Under the pieces are notes generated by a model. The model did not search any database. It was not told the DNA's origin and saw only the letters and a list, made by a program, of their open reading frames with translations. Source: Streptomyces sp. NBC_00443 (GTDB lineage: Bacteria > Actinomycetota > Actinomycetes > Streptomycetales > Streptomycetaceae). From it: 64,000 nt of DNA. The stretch is from contig NZ_CP107917.1 in assembly GCF_036014175.1 (NCBI RefSeq), positions 6,076,001 through 6,140,000 on the forward strand. The letters are read 5' to 3'. Positions 35,201-42,824 of this stretch are shown piece by piece. A program made the translations under genes and the position numbers. Each line of letters starts with the position of its first letter. Position 1 is the first letter of the stretch.

Positions 35201-36387
35201 TGGAGTCCAACCGGGACCTGGTGCTGCGGCGCCTGCTGGAGTGCCTGGGCCGCGACCGTACGAAGCACCAGGTCGCCGAGGTGACCTCGCTGGGGCTGGT
35301 GCAGATGACCCGCAAGCGGGTCGGTCAGGGCCTGCTGGAGTCCTTCTCCGAGACCTGCGTCCACTGCAACGGCCGCGGTGTCATCGTGCACATGGAGCAG
35401 CCGACCTCCGCCGGAGGCGGCGGCAAGCGCAAGAAGCGCGCGCGGGCCGGTGCCGGTCCGGAGCATGTGCACGAGGCCGCCGTCGCCGTCGAGCCTGGCG
35501 AGACGGCCGAGGAGGAGGCGGAGTCCGAGTCCGAGGTCGCTGCGGAGGCCGCACGGCCCGCCGCGCTTCCGGAGCCTGCCTTCGCGCCCGACGAGGAGCT
35601 GTACAGCAGCGTCGCCGAGGCGGAGGCCGCGGCCGGGCGTGGCGGTCGTTCGCGTCGCCGTGGCGGTCGGCGTGCGTCCGCTCCGGCGGGTGCGCCGAGG
35701 AAGTCCGAGGCGGTGCCCACGGCTCAGGACGTGACCGTCGAGCAGGAGGTCGAGCGTCCGGTGCAGCCGGAGTCGGCCGCCGAGGCGAAGGCCCAGCCGA
35801 TGGCCGTGGAGGACGCGGTCGTCGAGGCCCCGGCCACCGAGGAGGCCGCGCCCAAGGGGCGTACGCGGCGTCGTGCGACCCGTAAGGTGTCCGCGCCCGC
35901 CGGTTCGCCCGCGGGGTCCGAGGCCACCGTCGTGACGGTCGGCGAGGCCGCGTCCACCGCGTCCGAGCAGGCGGCGCAGGCCCCGGCTGAGGCTCCCTCG
36001 GAGCAGGCTGAGCCGGTTCCGGCCGAGGCGGCCGAGAGTGCCGCTCCGGCCCGGGCCCGGCGGCGTGCCGTGCGCAAGGCCACCGCGCCGACCGCGTCCG
36101 AGGAGACCGCCGTCGTGGTCGTCCCGGCCGCTGAGGCGGAGTCCGGCATCGCCGCGGAGGCCCCGGCCGCCGCGGAGGACGTCGAGGAGGCGGCTCCGGC
36201 CAAGAAGACGGCCCGTAAGACGGCCAAGAAGGCCACGGCGAAGAAGGCCGCCGCCACCAAGAAGACCGCGGCCAAGAAGACGGCCGCAAAGAAGGTGACG
36301 GCCAAGAAGGCGGCGAAGACCACCAAGACGGCCGCGGCCAAGTCGACGGCGAAGAAGACCACGGTCTCGGCAGCCACCGACGAGTGA
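32287..36387 (+). CDS. rne: Ribonuclease E/G family endoribonuclease
   Basis: Processes rRNA and degrades mRNA. ATG at 32287 with GGGAG about 12 bases before; 1366 residues, very long because of two disordered arms. The N-terminal 600 residues are Ala/Glu/Arg-rich with repeated 'RRRAVRRASAPAG' units. The S1 domain lies near 645-735 ('EQSTSYVGNVYLGKVQNVLP'). The catalytic DNase I-like site has Asp922 ('VVVDVNTGKFTG') and Asp966 ('IIVIDFIDM'). The zinc link is Cys1024/Cys1027 ('CVHCNGRG'). The C-terminal arm repeats the same Arg motifs and ends in a Lys/Ala/Thr tail ('AKKTAAKKVTAKKAAKTT'). Catalytic core in the middle flanked by scaffolds is the actinobacterial layout. Confidence 0.95.
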   Translation: MLEPTEPNEGSELNTPSDTLPPRRRRRAASRPAGPPTAAAEAQPTEVVEPAIPVADASDVAALTEDAETAEKRQESIDAVVAAVAEATSEAADAEETQDAEEAEGTAEAAPAGRTRRRAVRRASAPTGSPTAAEAAETVVPVAATAPVAEQASPAAAEEPALESAVAEESAPPRSRRRAVRRASAPAGAPAPTEAAETVVSDASGTAAEAAAPAENAEAAEDAAPRRTRRRATRRVSVPAGAAAADEAAAPAVADESTEAPAETATDAEEAAEAAPRRTRRRATRREAAAADETSEAVAVEAPAETPVTAVTPVTPGIDTVTAAVAGVGEPAEAPAAEAEEKAAPRRRRRVVQRAATGFAAPAQSAGSEGGESPRPARPATAVFQAPVFTEPQFQTPQRAAAEAAAGAETEDVEELAEEQPAASKRRRRRRGAGYGDEAEATQSVEAAAEDETEEAEDAETEDAADGDDAEETGSRRRRRRGGRRRRRGESADSESEGGDAEDDEVAAAQAAQDAEDAAEQDEEDSEDGRGEDGGSSSNSRRRRRRRRRSGDSSVDTEPGEGDPERTVVKVREPRPKAEPSDEVQSIKGSTRLEAKKQRRREGREQGRRRVPIITEAEFLARREAVERVMVVRQHGDRTQIGVLEDDVLVEHYVNKEQSTSYVGNVYLGKVQNVLPSMEAAFIDIGKGRNAVLYAGEVNFEALGMANGPRRIESALKSGQSVLVQVTKDPIGHKGARLTSQVSLPGRYLVYVPEGSMTGISRKLPDTERARLKTILKKIVPEDAGVIVRTAAEGASEDELRRDVERLQAQWEDIQKKAKNGNAPTLLYGEPDMTVRVVRDIFNEDFSKVVVSGDEAWDTVHGYVSHVAPDLAERLSKWTSEVDVFATYRIDEQLAKALDRKVWLPSGGSLVIDRTEAMVVVDVNTGKFTGQGGNLEETVTRNNLEAAEEIVRQLRLRDLGGIIVIDFIDMVLESNRDLVLRRLLECLGRDRTKHQVAEVTSLGLVQMTRKRVGQGLLESFSETCVHCNGRGVIVHMEQPTSAGGGGKRKKRARAGAGPEHVHEAAVAVEPGETAEEEAESESEVAAEAARPAALPEPAFAPDEELYSSVAEAEAAAGRGGRSRRRGGRRASAPAGAPRKSEAVPTAQDVTVEQEVERPVQPESAAEAKAQPMAVEDAVVEAPATEEAAPKGRTRRRATRKVSAPAGSPAGSEATVVTVGEAASTASEQAAQAPAEAPSEQAEPVPAEAAESAAPARARRRAVRKATAPTASEETAVVVVPAAEAESGIAAEAPAAAEDVEEAAPAKKTARKTAKKATAKKAAATKKTAAKKTAAKKVTAKKAAKTTKTAAAKSTAKKTTVSAATDE

Positions 36388-36417
36388 TGCGCGACTGAGC
36401 GCAACAACTGATGCGTG

Positions 36418-36446
36418 GTGCGGCCGGTCCATGTGACCGGCCGCAC
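36418..36446 (+). terminator. Terminator after rne
   Basis: Twelve-base arms GTGCGGCCGGTC / GACCGGCCGCAC around a five-base loop, 30 bases beyond the rne stop and upstream of the rplU promoter. Confidence 0.85.
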
Positions 36447-36495
36447 TGCGTTGGAGCCCGGCCCGGTTTGACCCCTTGGCCACGGCCCCGTAACC

Positions 36496-36524
36496 TTGAC
36501 CGTCGGCGTGTCCCTGAATATAGG
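36496..36524 (+). promoter_or_regulatory. Strong promoter for rplU-rpmA
   Basis: TTGACC (36496-36501), 17-base spacer, TATAGG (36519-36524). This is the best sigma-70 match I found in the window, as expected for ribosomal protein genes. The leader of about 110 bases contains two hairpins (CTCCGGA..TCCGGAG and CCGTCCG..CGGACGG), which could allow autoregulation. Confidence 0.7.
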
Positions 36525-36643
36525 CACGCCACATCCCCGTAAACCTCATCCCTCCGGAGCTCAGGTTGTTCCGGAGAGGCCGTCCGCGTGCCGGACGGCT
36601 GGACTGCGGGGGTGCCGTTCCCGAGCGAGAGAGTGAGATCCGC

Positions 36644-36964
36644 GTGTACGCCATCGTGCGCAGCGGTGGTCGCCAGCACAAGGTTGCTGTCGGCGACATC
36701 GTTGAGGTTGACAAGATTTCCACTGCCAAGGTTGGCGACACGGTCGAGCTCTCGACCCTGCTCGTTGTCGACGGCGACGCTGTGACCAGTGACCCGTGGG
36801 TGCTGGCCGGCATCAAGGTCCAGGCCGAGGTCGTGGACCACCACAAGGGCGTCAAGATCGACATCCTTCGCTACAAGAACAAGACCGGCTACCGCCGTCG
36901 TCAGGGCCACCGCCAGCAGTACACGGCGATCAAGGTCACTGAGATCCCCGCGGCTGCGAAGTAA
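36644..36964 (+). CDS. rplU: 50S ribosomal protein L21
   Basis: GTG start ('MYAIVRSGGRQHKVAVGDIV'); 106 residues. An upstream in-frame extension does not match the family. The conserved end 'KTGYRRRQGHRQQYTAIKV' contacts 23S rRNA. It lies 14 bases before rpmA, the universal L21-L27 pair, and downstream of a strong promoter. Confidence 0.97.
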   Translation: MYAIVRSGGRQHKVAVGDIVEVDKISTAKVGDTVELSTLLVVDGDAVTSDPWVLAGIKVQAEVVDHHKGVKIDILRYKNKTGYRRRQGHRQQYTAIKVTEIPAAAK

Positions 36965-36978
36965 GGGACTGAGGAGAG

Positions 36979-37233
36979 ATGGCACACAAGAAGGGCGCAT
37001 CGTCCACCCGTAACGGTCGTGACTCCAACGCTCAGCGCCTCGGCGTGAAGCGCTTCGGTGGTCAGGTCGTCAACGCGGGCGAGATCCTGGTCCGTCAGCG
37101 CGGCACCCACTTCCACCCGGGCGCGGGCGTCGGCCGTGGCGGCGACGACACGCTGTTCGCCCTGCAGGCCGGTTCGGTGCAGTTCGGCACCCACCGTGGC
37201 CGCAAGGTCGTGAACATCGTTCCGGTCGCCTGA
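36979..37233 (+). CDS. rpmA: 50S ribosomal protein L27
   Basis: ATG with GAGGAGAG upstream; 84 residues. The N-terminus 'MAHKKGASSTRNGRDSNAQR' is the flexible tail that reaches the peptidyl transferase centre, starting directly with Ala-His-Lys-Lys and lacking the cleaved Firmicutes extension. It ends 'VQFGTHRGRKVVNIVPVA'. It is in an operon with rplU and ends at a terminator. Confidence 0.97.
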   Translation: MAHKKGASSTRNGRDSNAQRLGVKRFGGQVVNAGEILVRQRGTHFHPGAGVGRGGDDTLFALQAGSVQFGTHRGRKVVNIVPVA

Positions 37234-37248
37234 TCGGAAACTTTCGCG

Positions 37249-37287
37249 AGGCGGACCTCACTTCCCTCACGGGAAGCGGGTCCGCCT
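37249..37287 (+). terminator. Terminator after rpmA
   Basis: AGGCGGACC / GGTCCGCCT outer stem with an inner CTTCCC/GGGAAG stem, then TTTCGCG. It begins 15 bases after the rpmA stop. Confidence 0.85.
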
Positions 37288-37339
37288 TTCGCGTGTTAGT
37301 TCTCAGAGAACACCCCGTACGTAACTGGAGGCACATCCC

Positions 37340-38785
37340 ATGACCACCTTCGTGGACCGCGTCGAGCTGCATGTCGCCGCGGGTAGCGGAGGCCACGGCT
37401 GTGCCTCCGTCCACCGTGAGAAGTTCAAGCCGCTCGGCGGACCCGACGGCGGCAACGGCGGGCGCGGCGGGGACGTGATCCTCACCGTCGACCAGTCGAT
37501 CACCACGCTGCTCGACTACCACCACTCCCCGCACCGCAAGGCCACCAGCGGCAAGCCCGGTGAGGGCGGCAACCGCTCCGGCAAGGACGGGCAGGACCTC
37601 GTCCTTCCCGTGCCGGACGGCACCGTCGTTCTCGACAAGGCGGGCAATGTGCTCGCCGACCTGGTCGGGCACGGCACGTCGTACGTCTCCGCGCAGGGCG
37701 GCCGCGGCGGGCTCGGCAATGCCGCATTGGCGTCGGCGCGGCGCAAGGCGCCCGGGTTCGCGCTGCTCGGCGAGCCGGGGGACCTCCAGGACATCGTCCT
37801 GGAGCTGAAGACCGTCGCCGACGTGGCGCTGGTCGGGTACCCGAGCGCCGGGAAGTCCTCGCTGATCTCGGTGTTGAGCGCCGCGAAGCCGAAGATCGCG
37901 GACTACCCGTTCACGACGCTGGTGCCGAACCTGGGTGTGGTGACGGCGGGCTCGACCGTCTACACCATCGCCGACGTCCCGGGGCTGATCCCGGGCGCCA
38001 GTCAGGGCAAGGGCCTGGGCCTGGAGTTCCTGCGGCACGTCGAGCGGTGCAGTGTGCTGGTGCACGTCCTGGACACCGCGACGCTGGAGTCCGACCGGGA
38101 CCCCGTCTCCGACCTGGACATCATCGAGGCGGAACTGCAGGAGTACGGCGGGCTCGACAACCGGCCGCGGATCGTCGTCCTGAACAAGATCGACGTACCG
38201 GACGGCAAGGACCTCGCCGAGATGGTGCGGCCGGATCTGGAGGCTCGTGGCTACCGGGTCTTCGAGGTGTCCGCGGTGGCGCATCTCGGGCTCAAGGAGC
38301 TGTCGTTCGCGCTGGCCGATCTGGTGGGCAGGGCGCGGGCCGCGAAGCCGACGGAAGAGGCGACGCGGATCGTGATCCGGCCGAAGGCCGTCGACGACGC
38401 CGGCTTCACCGTGACGCGCGAGGACTTCGACGGCGAGCCGCTGTTCCGGGTGCGTGGTGAGAAGCCCGAGCGCTGGGTGCGGCAGACCGACTTCAACAAC
38501 GACGAGGCCGTGGGCTATCTCGCCGACCGGCTCAACCGGCTCGGTGTCGAGGACGAGTTGATGAAGGCGGGCGCCCGGTCCGGTGACGGCGTGGCCATCG
38601 GGCCCGAGGACAACGCCGTCGTCTTCGACTGGGAGCCGACGACGATGGCCGGGGCGGAGATGCTCGGCCGGCGTGGCGAGGACCACCGCTTCGAGGCGCC
38701 GCGGCCTGCTGCGCAGCGGCGGCGGGACAAGGACGCCGAGCGGGACGAGGCCCTCCGGGAGTTCGACGACTTCGAGCCGTTCTGA
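37340..38785 (+). CDS. obg: Obg GTPase (CgtA), ribosome assembly and developmental regulator
   Basis: ATG with TGGAGG upstream; 481 residues. The Gly-rich Obg fold opens with 'VAAGSGGHGCASVHREKFKP' and 'GGNGGRGGDVIL'. The G domain has P-loop 'GYPSAGKS' (166-173), 'DVPGLIPGAS' (G3) and 'NKIDVPDGKD' (G4). The C-terminal OCT domain typical of Gram-positives is 'EPLFRVRGEKPERWVRQTDF' onward. It binds the 50S subunit and responds to GTP and ppGpp. In S. coelicolor, Obg affects aerial growth, as I recall. The basic/acidic tail after residue 440 is variable. Confidence 0.96.
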   Translation: MTTFVDRVELHVAAGSGGHGCASVHREKFKPLGGPDGGNGGRGGDVILTVDQSITTLLDYHHSPHRKATSGKPGEGGNRSGKDGQDLVLPVPDGTVVLDKAGNVLADLVGHGTSYVSAQGGRGGLGNAALASARRKAPGFALLGEPGDLQDIVLELKTVADVALVGYPSAGKSSLISVLSAAKPKIADYPFTTLVPNLGVVTAGSTVYTIADVPGLIPGASQGKGLGLEFLRHVERCSVLVHVLDTATLESDRDPVSDLDIIEAELQEYGGLDNRPRIVVLNKIDVPDGKDLAEMVRPDLEARGYRVFEVSAVAHLGLKELSFALADLVGRARAAKPTEEATRIVIRPKAVDDAGFTVTREDFDGEPLFRVRGEKPERWVRQTDFNNDEAVGYLADRLNRLGVEDELMKAGARSGDGVAIGPEDNAVVFDWEPTTMAGAEMLGRRGEDHRFEAPRPAAQRRRDKDAERDEALREFDDFEPF

Positions 38786-38824
38786 GGCTGAGGGTGCGTG
38801 CGGCGTTGTCGGTGCCGTCGACTG

Positions 38825-39240
38825 GGGGCTGCCGCCCCCAGACCCCCGCTTCGGCCTGAACGGCCTCGTCGTCAAACGCCGGACGGGCTGGAGTACCGGG
38901 GCCGGCGGTCAGGATGCCGTGGGTGGGCGGGGGTGCGGAGGCTGCTCTCGTCGTCAAACGCCGGACAGGCTGGAGTGCCGGCCCGGCGTCCAGGTGCCGT
39001 GGGTGGGTGGGGGTTGCGGATGGCTGCCCTCGTCTCCTCTAGCGCCGGACGGGCTGGAGTAGCGGGGCCGGCGTTCAGGGTGCCGTGGGTGGGCGGGGGT
39101 GCGGAGGCTGCCCTCGTCGTCAAACGCCGGACAGGCTGGAGTGCCGGCCCGGCGTCCAGGTGCCGTGGGTGGGCGGGGGTTGAGGATGGCTGCCCTCGCA
39201 TCCTCAAGCGCCGGACGGGCTGAAATGCCCGGACCCGGCG
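38825..39240 (+). repeat. Array of five streptomycete intergenic repeats in an 82/84-base alternating pattern
   Basis: The core CGCCGGAC recurs at 38877, 38959, 39043, 39125 and 39209, with spacings of 82, 84, 82 and 84. Copies 2 and 4 are near-identical, as are 1 and 3, so the expansion unit is a 166-base dimer. The first copy is preceded by the module GGGGCTGCCGCCCCCAGACC.. (38825 on), shared with 58506. The gene-free stretch 38786-39445 holds this array and about 200 further bases before the FG-GAP gene with no feature I can name. Confidence 0.85.
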
Positions 39241-39445
39241 TTGAAGGCGCTGACGGCGCGCGAGCGCAGCCCCCTCCAGCCGCAAGAAACGCGCTGGCCG
39301 GATTGGTTAACTCCGGGGAAATTCACGGCGTATCCCAGGGCAACCCCCTCCCCCTCCGGTGAGTCCTACTGGGCGGCGTGGATGAGATCTTGAAAGTTCA
39401 GGGCCTCTCCACTCCTCAACTGCCCGCCAGATTCACGGAGATGAC

Positions 39446-40963
39446 GTGCCTTCACCTTCCCAGCGCCGCAACCTCCTCTCCCGTCGGAGCCGTCTCGGTC
39501 TCGCCACCGGCGTTGCTCTCGCCGCCGGTCTGCTGACCGTCCCCGCCGCCGGCGCCGCCACCGGGGCCGCTCCTGCTGCGCCCGGCACGAAGGGGCTGCA
39601 CGACGACTTCAACGGTGACGGCTACTCCGACCTCGCGGTCGCGGCGCCCGGGGCGACCGTCGACGGGAAGGCGAAGGCCGGGTACGTCGCCGTGGTGTAC
39701 GGGTCGGCGAGTGGGCTGAAGACCGCCTCCAAGCAGGTCCTCAGCCAGAACACGGCCGGCGTCACCGACTCCGCCGAGACGGAGGACCTGTTCGGCAGCG
39801 CGGTGAGCAGCGCCGACCTCGACCGGGACGGGTACGCGGACCTGATCGTCGGCGTGAGCGGTGAGGACTCCGTCGAGGGCGGTGCCGAGACGGGGCTCGT
39901 GCAGGTCCTGTGGGGCGGGGTGAACGGGCTGTCCGGCGGGGCGGCGCTGGCGTACGGGCGCGAGACCTATGACCGGCTCAGCGCCAAGGGGCAGCTGACC
40001 GTCGGTGATGTGAACGGTGACGGGGCGCCGGACCTGGTCGTCGTCGAGAGCCAGGTCAAGCTGCGGGTCATCAAGGGCCCCTTCGGCCGCGACGGTTCCG
40101 CGAGCGGCGGGGAGCAGATCGTCCTGGACGACTCCGACCCCCGCTTCCTGGACCTGGCCACCGGCGACGTGAACGGTGACGGCATCGACGACGTCGTCGG
40201 CACCATGCACGACGGTGACGAGTACGACGCCCGCCGTGTCACGTACTGGCGGGGCACGCGGGACGGGCTCGCCGAGGGGATCGTGCTGCGTGACGCCAGG
40301 GACTGGCGGGTGCAGGGCGGCGAGTCCCTCGACCTCGGTGACGTGAACGGGGACGGGTACGAGGACATCGTCGTGGGCCGTTCCGTCGACGGCTACGACA
40401 GCGACCTCGACACCCCGATCCCCACGGGCGGCCGGGTCGCCTTCATACCGGGCTCCGCGAACGGGCCCGTCGGTACGAAGGCGATGTACGTCAACCAGGA
40501 CAGCGCCGGAGTCCCGGGTGCCGCCGAGCGCGGCGACGGCTTCGGCACCGACGTCTCCGTCGCCGACGTCGACGGCGACGGGTACGCCGACGTCTCCGCA
40601 GGTGTGCCCGGCGAGGACTTCGACGGGCTGAGCGACGCCGGCGGCGTTGTCGTACTGCGCGGTGGCGCGAACGGTCTGACCGGCACCGGTGCGAACGGGG
40701 TCAACCAGGCCACCGCGGGCGTGCCGGGAGCGGCGGAGACCAAGGACGCCTTCGGCGGCGCCACCCGCCTTGTGGACGCCGACCACGACGGCCGCGCGGA
40801 ACTCGTCGTCGGCGCACCGGGGGAGAACGCGAACGCCGGGTCGGTGTGGGTGTTCAGGTCCACCTCGGCCGGCATCACCCCGACCGGCTCGTTCACCTTC
40901 GGCGCCGGGACCCTCGGCACGGTAGCGGCTAACGCCCGGCTGGGCTCCGGGTTCAACTACTGA
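39446..40963 (+). CDS. Secreted FG-GAP/integrin-alpha-like repeat protein
   Basis: GTG start with ACGGAG upstream; 505 residues. A long signal peptide has basic 'RRNLLSRRSRLGLATG' and hydrophobic 'ALAAGLLTVPAAGAA', cleaved near residue 40. The mature part is a seven-bladed-propeller-like series of FG-GAP repeats, each with a calcium-binding D-x-[DN]-x-D-G loop: 'DFNGDGYSDLAVAAPG', 'DLDRDGYADLIVG', 'DVNGDGAPDLVV', 'DVNGDGIDDVVG', 'DVNGDGYEDIVVG', 'DVDGDGYADVSAGVPG' and 'DADHDGRAELVVGAPG'. It is exported by Sec or Tat and binds Ca2+. It probably mediates surface adhesion or binds sugars; no catalytic motif is present. Confidence 0.9.
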   Translation: MPSPSQRRNLLSRRSRLGLATGVALAAGLLTVPAAGAATGAAPAAPGTKGLHDDFNGDGYSDLAVAAPGATVDGKAKAGYVAVVYGSASGLKTASKQVLSQNTAGVTDSAETEDLFGSAVSSADLDRDGYADLIVGVSGEDSVEGGAETGLVQVLWGGVNGLSGGAALAYGRETYDRLSAKGQLTVGDVNGDGAPDLVVVESQVKLRVIKGPFGRDGSASGGEQIVLDDSDPRFLDLATGDVNGDGIDDVVGTMHDGDEYDARRVTYWRGTRDGLAEGIVLRDARDWRVQGGESLDLGDVNGDGYEDIVVGRSVDGYDSDLDTPIPTGGRVAFIPGSANGPVGTKAMYVNQDSAGVPGAAERGDGFGTDVSVADVDGDGYADVSAGVPGEDFDGLSDAGGVVVLRGGANGLTGTGANGVNQATAGVPGAAETKDAFGGATRLVDADHDGRAELVVGAPGENANAGSVWVFRSTSAGITPTGSFTFGAGTLGTVAANARLGSGFNY

Positions 40964-40994
40964 TCGAGGACGATTCACCCGCTGATCGACCGAC

Positions 40995-41038
40995 AGACCC
41001 GTTGCGGCAAAGGCACCTTGCCGTGCCGCAGCGGGTCT
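40995..41038 (+). terminator. Terminator after the FG-GAP gene
   Basis: AGACCCG / CGGGTCT outer stem continued by TGCGGCA / TGCCGCA, with a small inner stem. It lies 32 bases past the stop. Confidence 0.85.
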
Positions 41039-41153
41039 TCCGTTGTCTCTCTAGTTGTCATGCACGCGAAGCTCACAGTTCAGCAGCCGGACCGCCCTCG
41101 GGCGTGAGCATCCGAAGTGTCCAAGAGGCCAGCGAGGCAGGGGAGTTCGCCGA

Positions 41154-42713
41154 ATGACCGGTGTTTCCGGATCCGTATCGCCCGACCGACGCCGCTTTCT
41201 GACCGCGGGTGCCGCGGTGCTCGGCGCCGCGGCCTCCGCCCAGCTGTGGCTGCCGGGCGCCGCCCGGGCCGCCGAAACCCCGCTGCCCGACGGCGTGTTC
41301 AGCCTCGGTGTCGCCTCCGGTGACCCGCTGCCCGACGGCATCGTGCTGTGGACGCGCCTGGCCCCGGACCCGCTGAACGGCGGCGGCATGCCCGATCGCG
41401 TGGTGTCCGTCGAGTGGGAGATCGCCGAGGACGAGCGGTTCCGTAAACCGGTGCGCCGCGGGGTCGCCCAGGCCCGGCCCGAGCTGGGGCACAGCGTTCA
41501 CGTCGACGTACGACGGCTGCGCCCGGGCCGCACGTACTGGTACCGCTTCCGCACCGGCGGACAGCTCTCGCCCACCGGCCGGACCCGCACCGCGCCCCAC
41601 GCGACGAGCTCCGGCGGCCGGCTGCGCATGGCGCTGGCCTCCTGCCAGAACTGGCAGCACGGCTACTTCACGCCGTACGCCGACATGCGCGACCAGGACC
41701 CCGACTTCGTCCTGTTCGTCGGGGACTACATCTACGAGTCCACGCCGTCGGCGACGGGTGTGCGCCGGCACGAGGGCTCGGGTGAGCCGTACAGCCTGGT
41801 CCAGTACCGCAACCGCTACGCCCAGTACCGCACCGACCCGGACCTCGCCGCGATGCACGCGAACGCGCCCTGGGTGGTCACCTTCGACGACCACGAGGTC
41901 GACAACGACTTCGCCGGCGAGATCCCGCAGGACCCGGACAAGCAGCCGCACGACGCCTTCGTGGCGCGGCTGACCGCGGGCTACCAGGCGTTCTACGAGC
42001 ACATGCCGGTCCGCGCGAGCGCCATCCCGAACGGCCCGCACATCCAGATGTACCGCCGCCTGGAGTTCGGCCGTCTTGCCCGGCTCAGCGTGCTGGACAC
42101 CCGGCAGTACCGCAGCGACCAGGTCACCAGCCAGGAGGCGGCCCAGGACCCCTCGCTCACCATGCTCGGCGCCGAGCAGAAGCAGTGGCTGGTCGACGGG
42201 CTGCGCCACTCGCCGGCCCGCTGGAACATGATCGGCTCGCAGATCATGATGGCCGAGACCGACCTCAAGGTCGGCGAGGGCAAGCTCTGGTACTACGACG
42301 CCTGGGACGGCTACCAGGTCGAACGCAACGCCCTGATGCAGGAGTTGAAGCAGGTCCGCAACCCGGTCGTGTTCACCGGCGACCGTCATCTGACGATGAT
42401 CAGCGACCTCAAGGAGGACTACGCCGACCCGGGCTCGGACGTCGTGGGCGCGGAGTTCGTCGGTACGTCCATCTCCAGCAACGGCGACCAGGACCAGGCG
42501 GCCTTCCACAAGGAGTGGGACCCGCGCCTGCCGGACAACCCGCACTGGAAGCTCCTCGACGCCCATCGCGGATACCACCTCTTCGACATCCGCCGCGACG
42601 GCATCGACGCGCAGGTGCGGATCGTGGACACGGTGCGCGCACAGACGGCGACGCCGAGCACGCTGGCCCGGCTGCGGGTCGAGTCGGGCGAGCCGGGCGT
42701 CGAGGTCGTGTAA
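41154..42713 (+). CDS. Alkaline phosphatase, PhoD family, Tat-exported
   Basis: ATG at 41154 with GGGGAG upstream; 519 residues. The twin-arginine signal 'DRRRFLTAGAAVLGAAASAQ' (Arg12-14) matches the Tat rule for this metalloenzyme, which folds in the cytosol with Ca2+/Fe3+. Domain features are the N-terminal beta-sandwich ('FSLGVASGDPLPDGIVLWTR') and the catalytic metal site 'FVLFVGDYIYE', 'WVVTFDDHEVDNDFAG' and 'VVFTGDRHLTMISD'. It hydrolyses phosphate mono- and diesters, possibly including teichoic-type polymers, which would suit the next cluster. I saw no convincing PHO box upstream. Confidence 0.93.
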   Translation: MTGVSGSVSPDRRRFLTAGAAVLGAAASAQLWLPGAARAAETPLPDGVFSLGVASGDPLPDGIVLWTRLAPDPLNGGGMPDRVVSVEWEIAEDERFRKPVRRGVAQARPELGHSVHVDVRRLRPGRTYWYRFRTGGQLSPTGRTRTAPHATSSGGRLRMALASCQNWQHGYFTPYADMRDQDPDFVLFVGDYIYESTPSATGVRRHEGSGEPYSLVQYRNRYAQYRTDPDLAAMHANAPWVVTFDDHEVDNDFAGEIPQDPDKQPHDAFVARLTAGYQAFYEHMPVRASAIPNGPHIQMYRRLEFGRLARLSVLDTRQYRSDQVTSQEAAQDPSLTMLGAEQKQWLVDGLRHSPARWNMIGSQIMMAETDLKVGEGKLWYYDAWDGYQVERNALMQELKQVRNPVVFTGDRHLTMISDLKEDYADPGSDVVGAEFVGTSISSNGDQDQAAFHKEWDPRLPDNPHWKLLDAHRGYHLFDIRRDGIDAQVRIVDTVRAQTATPSTLARLRVESGEPGVEVV

Positions 42714-42752
42714 CTCCCGCAACCCCTGTCCCTTCCGTAACGCCTGCTGGAG

Positions 42753-42780
42753 GACCTGGGACTCATCCGTGTCCCAGGTC
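42753..42780 (+). terminator. Terminator after the phosphatase gene
   Basis: Perfect ten-base arms GACCTGGGAC / GTCCCAGGTC with an eight-base loop, 40 bases after the stop. Confidence 0.85.
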
Positions 42781-42824
42781 ACTCTCAGCGCTCTCACAGC
42801 AAGCTCTCTTACCGTCCTCTGACC

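Noticed and set aside
32227..36864. 1545-codon frame antisense to rne and rplU
   Set aside because: Shadow of the repetitive Ala/Glu/Arg coding sequence; Gly/Leu/Arg low complexity only.
40964..41153. Possible PHO box before the PhoD-type gene
   Set aside because: ATTCACC- and GTTCAGC-like bits exist, but not as the paired 11-base direct repeats expected.
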